NCBI GenBank assembly: GCA_012512865.1
Contig: JAAZDH010000266.1
Coordinates: 1 to 18,176 of the forward strand
Length of the DNA stretch: 18,176 bases
Reading direction: 5' to 3'
Origin: Clostridiaceae bacterium
GTDB taxonomy: Bacteria; Bacillota; Clostridia; Acetivibrionales; DUMC01
Positions within the stretch are counted from its first letter, which is position 1; every line of letters starts with the position of its first letter. Below are positions 13,094-18,176 of the stretch, piece after piece. The notes beneath the pieces are model-generated. The model had not been told where the DNA came from. It did not search any database and worked only from the letters and a program-made list of their open reading frames with translations. Position numbers and translations under genes: made by a program.

Positions 13094-15175
13094 TCACACC
13101 TCTTCTAAAACATTTTCAACGTATGCTCTTAATACTTCCCCGACGCTCCAAGCCTGTGCAATACAACCTCGAGGAAAAAAAGGCCAATTGCCGTCAAATA
13201 TTTCCGAAATCTCGCCGATACAGCCGTCCTTCATGTGCTGCATGAAATTTTCCAGGAACACCCGGGCTTTTCCCGGGGCGGGCTTGTCTTTCCCGTAAAC
13301 CCTAACATAAGCCGTGATAAAATGCCCTGAAAGCCATGCCCATGCGGTACCCTGGTGATACGCAGCATCCCTGTTGTATTGGTCTCCCGTATAAATTCCT
13401 TTATAGCCATCTTCCCTGGGGGACAGGCTCCTTATCCCGAAATCCGTGTATAATTCCTCCAACACCTTCATCACGATTTTTTCAGCTTTTTCACCTTCGA
13501 TAACAGGATTGGAAAGGCTTACGGCTATCACCTGGTTAGGCCTCACCCTGCCATCTTTAAAATCTTCTCCCACTACATCATAAAGGCATTGTTTTTCTTC
13601 GTTCCAGAATACCTTTTCAAAGCTTTTCCCAACTTGCCACGCCATCTTGCCAAACCCGGATGAAGCTTCGCGGCTTTCAAATCGCAGGGCGAAATGCGCC
13701 ATGATTTTAAGTGCATTATACCATAAGGCGTTAATTTCCACTGCCTTGCCATACCTTGGAGTAACAGCCCGGCCTTCCACCATTGCATCCATCCATGTCA
13801 GCTGGGTCGCCGGATCCCCCGCCCATATTAAAAAATCATCTTCCATTCTTATATTATACCTCGTTCCATTCATGTAAGCTTGTGTAATTTCTTTCAGAAC
13901 CTTGTATATATTCTCTTTTATGAATTCATAATCCCCGGTATATTCAACGTACTTGTACAGCGCCTCAAAAAACCACAGGGATGCGTCAACCGTATTATAT
14001 GCGGGTTCACCGCCGCTGTCCTCGGGGAACAAGTTGGGCAGAAGCCCATCCCTCACATACCGGGAGAACGTATAAAGCACCTGTTTTGCATCATCAAAGC
14101 GCCCGGTGGCCAGGGCGATGCCCGGCAAGGCTATCATTGCATCCCTGCCCCAATCGGCAAACCAGGGGTACCCGGCTATAATTGTTTTTGAATTGGTCGA
14201 TTTCCTGTAAACAATAAACTTGTCGGCCGCAAGGACAAGTTGTTTTGCAAAATTATCGCTATATCCTGCCATGTCCAGCAATGCCGCCAACCTTTTCTCT
14301 TCTTTTTCAATTAGAATACGCCCGTCCTGGATTGGCCTTCCCATGGCCTTATACCTTGTTTCGCCATCCCCTGTTTCATTTTCCAGGCTGGTAATTAACG
14401 TTACGTATTTTTCCTCCCAGGGACCAAGTTCAACATCAAAAAAGCCGGGTATGTAGTGGTCTTCAAGGGATGGCAGGCCCCTTTCCTCCTCCATCGGGTA
14501 GTGCATGCCAATGAACCAGCAGTCGTCCAGGGCCGTGAAATCGGCATCGCTGCACCTTATCACTATATTTATTCCCTGTATATTGTAAGGGTTTACTACA
14601 ACTCCCCGGGATATTACTGACTTCTTGAAAACCATGTGCCCCCTGCTCGAATTATGATGGTGGTCCCTGAAATTCACCAGCGGGGTAAGCCTCAGCTTTA
14701 AGCCTGAGTTACCGCAGCTCACGTGATATACCACGGCCACGGTGTTCTCGCCGTATACCATTGTTACAGTTTTTTCAATAATGACATCCATCACGTTATA
14801 TACGAAAACCGGCAAAGGGTTACATGAAAACCCCTGCTGGTATTTAAAGCCTTCCATTGTAAAACCGGGTGCCCTGAAAGAATAAAGGAAATAGGATTCT
14901 TCGTTAATTATTAATGTTTCATCAATTTTTGAAAGTACAAGGCGTCTTTCAACCGGGGGATTAAGGGAAGCTACAAGCAAGCCATGGTACCGCCTGCTGT
15001 TTGCCCCTATAACCGTTGAAGACGCGTATCCTCCTATCCCGTTCGCAAGCAGCCATTCCTTTTCAATTCCTCTCTCGAAAGTCCGCCAGCATTCCCTTCC
15101 AAGTTCAAATCCCCTTACAGGTGCAAGTCCCATGCCAAGCTTAGGTCTTATTCCTGCTCCAGGTTCAAATCCCAT
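13094..15175 (-). CDS. Amylo-alpha-1,6-glucosidase-like glycogen debranching enzyme
   Basis: It is expected to hydrolyse alpha-1,6-linked glucose stubs of glycogen-like polymers in the cytosol. The 693 residues show the N-terminal GDE domain (about 25-270, starting with WLLANGIGGYASSTVIGANSRRYHGLLVAS) and a C-terminal (alpha/alpha)6 catalytic domain (about 290-690) with YPWFADWGRDAMIALPG near residue 335-350 and GTAWAWLSGHF near 625. The first 20 codons look like an added stretch: 15150-15173 imperfectly repeats 15091-15114 in frame (GFEPG versus GFELG). The ATG at 15175 has an acceptable GGAG, but family similarity starts near residue 22. It is tightly coupled to whiA and occupies the place where yvcK usually lies. 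Confidence 0.9.
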   Translation of the reverse strand: MGFEPGAGIRPKLGMGLAPVRGFELGRECWRTFERGIEKEWLLANGIGGYASSTVIGANSRRYHGLLVASLNPPVERRLVLSKIDETLIINEESYFLYSFRAPGFTMEGFKYQQGFSCNPLPVFVYNVMDVIIEKTVTMVYGENTVAVVYHVSCGNSGLKLRLTPLVNFRDHHHNSSRGHMVFKKSVISRGVVVNPYNIQGINIVIRCSDADFTALDDCWFIGMHYPMEEERGLPSLEDHYIPGFFDVELGPWEEKYVTLITSLENETGDGETRYKAMGRPIQDGRILIEKEEKRLAALLDMAGYSDNFAKQLVLAADKFIVYRKSTNSKTIIAGYPWFADWGRDAMIALPGIALATGRFDDAKQVLYTFSRYVRDGLLPNLFPEDSGGEPAYNTVDASLWFFEALYKYVEYTGDYEFIKENIYKVLKEITQAYMNGTRYNIRMEDDFLIWAGDPATQLTWMDAMVEGRAVTPRYGKAVEINALWYNALKIMAHFALRFESREASSGFGKMAWQVGKSFEKVFWNEEKQCLYDVVGEDFKDGRVRPNQVIAVSLSNPVIEGEKAEKIVMKVLEELYTDFGIRSLSPREDGYKGIYTGDQYNRDAAYHQGTAWAWLSGHFITAYVRVYGKDKPAPGKARVFLENFMQHMKDGCIGEISEIFDGNWPFFPRGCIAQAWSVGEVLRAYVENVLEEV

Positions 15176-15223
15176 TCCTTCTTTCCGCTCCTGCTTTCAT
15201 CTTTTCAGCTTGCCAATTTATTA

Positions 15224-15313
15224 TTCACCTTTTGTATCTTGTTCACCTTTTATATCTTGTTCATCTTTCGCAACTTTAATATCTTATACATCTTTTACAT
15301 CTTTAACCTGCTT
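15224..15313. repeat. 18-base tandem repeat between rapZ and the debranching enzyme
   Basis: TTCACCTTTTGTATCTTG (15224-15241), TTCACCTTTTATATCTTG (15242-15259) and TTCATCTTTCGCAACTTT (15260-15277) are successive units, followed by two decayed ones to about 15313. On the minus strand the array is purine-rich. Since 18 is a multiple of three an open stretch results there (IKGEQDTKGE-like), but it lacks a start and a ribosome binding site and has an upstream stop. Confidence 0.75.
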
Positions 15314-15339
15314 TTTTTACCTCTTTTTATTTCCTATTA

Positions 15340-16209
15340 TTATTTTCCCCTTCTATCCCTTTCTATATCCCTGTGCTCGATTATTACCGTATATTCCCTG
15401 CCGGTCAGTGCCCGGTATATCAATTCCCCGATAACCACCGACCTGTGTCTTCCGCCTGTACACCCTATTCCTATTACCAGCTGTGTTTTTCCTTCTTTAA
15501 TGTAGTATGGTATCAAGAAATCCAGCAGGTCCATGACCTTATCATAGAAAATCGTTGTTGCCTTATTCTTCAAGACATATTCCCTCACCGCTTCATTTTT
15601 GCCTGTAAGTTTTCTCATTGACGGGATATAATAGGGGTTTGGCAGGAACCTGACATCAAATACCAGGTCACAATCTATGGGTATGCCATACTTGAATCCA
15701 AAGGTGATTATGCTCATTATCATTCCCTTGAATTCTTTTCCCTGCAGGAAAATACTGTTGATTTCTTCCCTTAGCTGGGCCGGTGAAAGATTGGATGTAT
15801 CAATCACGTGGTCGGCCCTTTTCCTTATTTCCTGCAACACTTGCCTTTCTTCATTTATTCCGTCCACTATTCTGCCGGAATGGGCCAAGGGGTGGGCTCT
15901 CCTTGTTTCCTTGTACCTTTTTACGAGTACATTGTCAGAGGCTTCTAGAAATAGTATTTTACAATCAAACCCAAGGTCCTTGAGGGCTTCAAGGCCGGGG
16001 AAAAAATCATTGAGGAGCTCCCTGCCCCTGACATCTATTACAAGGGCTATTTTATTCATCTGGCTGTCGCTTCTTGAAACTATCTCCGCAAACTTCGGGA
16101 TAAGGGCCGGCGGCAAATTGTCCACGCAAAAGTATCCCAGGTCTTCCAGGTATTTTGCGACCAAGCTCTTACCCGCACCGGACATCCCGGTTATAACCAA
16201 GAAATACAT
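15340..16209 (-). CDS. rapZ: RNase adapter / nucleotide-binding protein RapZ (YvcJ)
   Basis: RapZ is a P-loop nucleotide-binding protein; in E. coli it directs RNase E to a small RNA controlling glucosamine-6-phosphate synthase, and the Bacillus homologue YvcJ hydrolyses nucleotides and influences competence. The 289 residues show Walker A GMSGAGKS (8-15), DVRFLPNPYYIPSMRKLTG in the centre and the conserved C-terminal GCTGGRHRS (249-257). ATG at 16209 has GGAGG six bases upstream. It lies 30 bases behind murB, within the hprK-murB-rapZ block; the usual next gene yvcK is missing. The RNA-adapter role is not proven in Firmicutes. Confidence 0.95.
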   Translation of the reverse strand: MYFLVITGMSGAGKSLVAKYLEDLGYFCVDNLPPALIPKFAEIVSRSDSQMNKIALVIDVRGRELLNDFFPGLEALKDLGFDCKILFLEASDNVLVKRYKETRRAHPLAHSGRIVDGINEERQVLQEIRKRADHVIDTSNLSPAQLREEINSIFLQGKEFKGMIMSIITFGFKYGIPIDCDLVFDVRFLPNPYYIPSMRKLTGKNEAVREYVLKNKATTIFYDKVMDLLDFLIPYYIKEGKTQLVIGIGCTGGRHRSVVIGELIYRALTGREYTVIIEHRDIERDRRGK

Positions 16210-16239
16210 TGTTTACCTCCAATGCGTTTACTGTTATTA

Positions 16240-17154
16240 TTACTCTTCACCGACTATTTTTACTTCTGTTTCCAGTTCAACCCCGTACTTGTTTTTTACG
16301 GTACCTTTTATATGGTTTATAACATCGATTACATCCCGTGCGGATGCATCACCGGTATTCACGATAAAACCGCAATGCTTCATGGAAACCTGCGCCCCAC
16401 CGATGCGAAACCCCTTTAATCCGCATCCATCTATCAAAGGGCCGGTATAATACCCAGGGGGTCTTTTAAAAATGCTTCCTGCACTTGGCATATCAAGGGG
16501 CTGGGCTTGTTTTCTTTTTTCAGCAAGATACTCGATTTTCTCCCTTATTTTCTCCTTATCTCCCCCGGCAAGCTTTACCCGGGACTTTAAAACTATCCCC
16601 TTCTCTTCCTGTATCAAACTTGTCCTGTATCCAAACCCGTGCTGCTCATTCTCAAGCGTTTTAATCTCCCCGTCCCTAGTCATGTAAAGTGTTTTTACAA
16701 CTACATCCTTCATTTCTCCGCCATATGCGCCTGCATTCATGGTAACAGCCCCACCCAGGGTACCTGGTATGCCATGGGCAAATTCAAGTCCTGACAGTTC
16801 ATTTTCCATTGCTATCAAAGCCAGTTCCGACAGGAGAATCCCGGCTTCCGCTTCTATACAGTTGTCATCCACCAAAAAACCTTTCAGTTTTTCCGCGGTT
16901 TTAATAACCACTCCCCGTATGCCTTTATCCCGGACAAGCAGGTTTGTTCCATTCCCCATGATAAAATACCGTATTTTTTCCTTCCTGCATAAATCCACTA
17001 TTTCCTTCAGCATTGGGATACTGCCGGGAGTTACAAGAATATCCGCAGGCCCTCCTATCTTGAAGGAAGTATGGCTTTTCATGGGCTCATTTACCTTTAC
17101 ATTACAGCTCCCGGCTATTTCTTCAAAGCGCCTGACCAAATTATCGTTTATCAA
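16240..17154 (-). CDS. murB: UDP-N-acetylenolpyruvoylglucosamine reductase MurB
   Basis: MurB is the cytosolic FAD enzyme that reduces enolpyruvyl-UDP-GlcNAc with NADPH to UDP-MurNAc, an early step of peptidoglycan synthesis. The 304 residues show SFKIGGPAD (30-38), GIPGTLGGAVTMNAGAYGGE (128-147), GYRTSL with Arg177, the proton-donor serine in AGSIFKRP (Ser227) and the C-terminal Glu297 (LETEVKIVG). The start is a TTG at 17154 with GGAG eight bases upstream. It follows hprK by 13 bases, so the two are surely co-transcribed. Confidence 0.96.
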   Translation of the reverse strand: MINDNLVRRFEEIAGSCNVKVNEPMKSHTSFKIGGPADILVTPGSIPMLKEIVDLCRKEKIRYFIMGNGTNLLVRDKGIRGVVIKTAEKLKGFLVDDNCIEAEAGILLSELALIAMENELSGLEFAHGIPGTLGGAVTMNAGAYGGEMKDVVVKTLYMTRDGEIKTLENEQHGFGYRTSLIQEEKGIVLKSRVKLAGGDKEKIREKIEYLAEKRKQAQPLDMPSAGSIFKRPPGYYTGPLIDGCGLKGFRIGGAQVSMKHCGFIVNTGDASARDVIDVINHIKGTVKNKYGVELETEVKIVGEE

Positions 17155-17167
17155 GATTCCAGCTCCT

Positions 17168-18124
17168 TTACGCCATGTTCTTTCTCCTGTTGATTTCGCC
17201 CATCATCCTCGTGCTAATCCGCTCGTTCAAAACCTTGGCCGCATTGTAACCCATGCTTTTCTGCCTGTTATTCATGGCCGCAAGCTCAACGATTATTGCC
17301 AGGTTTCTCCCGGGTCTCACGGGTATGGTTAATAAGGGCACCTTTATTCCCAGTATGTCCGTGTAATTCTCCTCCAGCCCCAGCCTGTCGTAATTCTTGT
17401 TTTTATCCCACAATTCCAGGTGAATGACCAGGTTCACGGTCTCCTGGACCTTTACGGCCCCCATCCCGTACAAGTTCTTAACATCCAGTATCCCTATCCC
17501 CCTGATTTCCACGAAATGCCTGATAATATCGGGGGCGGTACCCAGCAGCGTTGTATCGGACACCCGCCTGATTTCCACGACGTCGTCGGCAATGAGCCTA
17601 TGCCCTCTTTTTACCAGCTCAATGGCGGTTTCGCTCTTGCCCACGCCGCTTTCCCCCAGTATAAGTATTCCCTCACCGTATACTTCCACCATGACGCCGT
17701 GCTTTGCCACCCTGGGAGCCAATTGCACGTTCAAATACTTGATCAGCCCGGCAACAAAGCTGGATGTTACATCGCCGGTCCTCAGCACGGGAATATTATA
17801 CTCCTTCGAAACCCTCAGCATCTCCTCGAATATATCAAGCCCTCTTGTTATGACAAGGCAGGGAAACCCCAGCTTGAAGTAGCTGGCCAGCCTCATGTAC
17901 CTTTCTTCGGGTGACATCTTTTTAATAAAGCTTACCTCGACCATCCCCATTATTTGAATGCGCTTATTATCAAAATTTTCCATGTACCCGGTAAGCTGGA
18001 GACCCGGCCTGTTTGTATCGGACGTGGTAATCAGGATATCATCAATCATATCATGCCCGCTGATTACTTCCAGCTGAAAATCATCTATTATTTCTTTCAA
18101 CGTAACATAATATTCGTCGCCCAT
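17168..18124 (-). CDS. hprK: HPr kinase/phosphorylase HprK
   Basis: HprK phosphorylates the PTS protein HPr on Ser46 when glycolytic intermediates are high and removes that phosphate when they are low, which controls catabolite repression through CcpA. The 318 residues show the N-terminal regulatory domain (1-130), the P-loop GESGVGKS (157-164), the acidic ADD motif (179-181), the signature VEIRGIGILDVKNLYG (205-220) and the C-terminal VRPGRNLAIIVE (269-280). ATG at 18124 has AAAGGAGGT eight bases upstream. It is the first visible gene of the block; any promoter lies in or beyond the last 50 bases of the window, where I cannot define it. No gene for HPr or Crh is seen in this window. Confidence 0.96.
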   Translation of the reverse strand: MGDEYYVTLKEIIDDFQLEVISGHDMIDDILITTSDTNRPGLQLTGYMENFDNKRIQIMGMVEVSFIKKMSPEERYMRLASYFKLGFPCLVITRGLDIFEEMLRVSKEYNIPVLRTGDVTSSFVAGLIKYLNVQLAPRVAKHGVMVEVYGEGILILGESGVGKSETAIELVKRGHRLIADDVVEIRRVSDTTLLGTAPDIIRHFVEIRGIGILDVKNLYGMGAVKVQETVNLVIHLELWDKNKNYDRLGLEENYTDILGIKVPLLTIPVRPGRNLAIIVELAAMNNRQKSMGYNAAKVLNERISTRMMGEINRRKNMA

Positions 18125-18176
18125 GGCCAGGTACCTCCTTTTTACCCTTACTTTATATTACCCTTACCTTACCATA

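Noticed and set aside
15224..15320. Short charged peptide gene in the 18-base array
   Set aside because: A stop codon interrupts the frame and there is no start codon with a ribosome binding site; openness follows from the period being divisible by three.

Overview
The window looks like part of the chromosome of an endospore-forming Clostridia-type Firmicute. It carries the sigma-F operon (spoIIAA, spoIIAB, sigF) and spoVA genes, the hprK-murB-rapZ-whiA block of low-GC Gram-positives, purine-rich GGAGG-type ribosome binding sites, and several TTG or GTG starts. Two iron-sulfur proteins (an aldo/keto reductase and a DUF362 protein) suggest an anaerobe. I cannot fix genus or species. Every convincing gene lies on the minus strand, so transcription runs from high to low coordinates.

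Right part, 18124 down to 12125: hprK (HPr kinase/phosphorylase), murB, rapZ, an amylo-alpha-1,6-glucosidase-like glycogen debranching enzyme, and whiA form one closely packed block linking carbon-catabolite signalling, wall precursor synthesis, glycogen breakdown and a division regulator. The gluconeogenesis factor yvcK usually sits between rapZ and whiA in Firmicutes; here the debranching enzyme occupies that slot.

Middle part, about 12122 to 7545: a near-consensus sigma-H promoter with possible Spo0A boxes drives spoIIAA-spoIIAB-sigF, the anti-anti-sigma, anti-sigma and sigma module that starts forespore gene expression. Behind it, a near-perfect sigma-G type promoter reads into an undescribed 58-residue membrane protein gene and then spoVAC-spoVAD-spoVAE, which encode the dipicolinic acid channel. 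The compartment-specific cascade from sigma-H to sigma-G is thus visible in the promoters.

Left part, 7500 to 4711: a MurR/RpiR-type regulator with two operator-like palindromes over its own strong promoter, a URO-D superfamily protein, and the broken 3' part of a PHP-domain gene, closed by an intrinsic terminator. From 4690 a second promoter drives a DUF362 ferredoxin-like protein, trmL (tRNA methyltransferase) and a phosphofructokinase. An aldo/keto reductase with a C-terminal Fe-S domain follows, and a promoter at the left edge reads out of the window.

A recurring oddity is that many intergenic gaps are built of short, degenerate tandem repeats with different periods (16, 22, 11, 14, 10, 22 and 18 bases). 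They are non-homologous to each other but similar in style, and one appears to have extended the start of the debranching enzyme.
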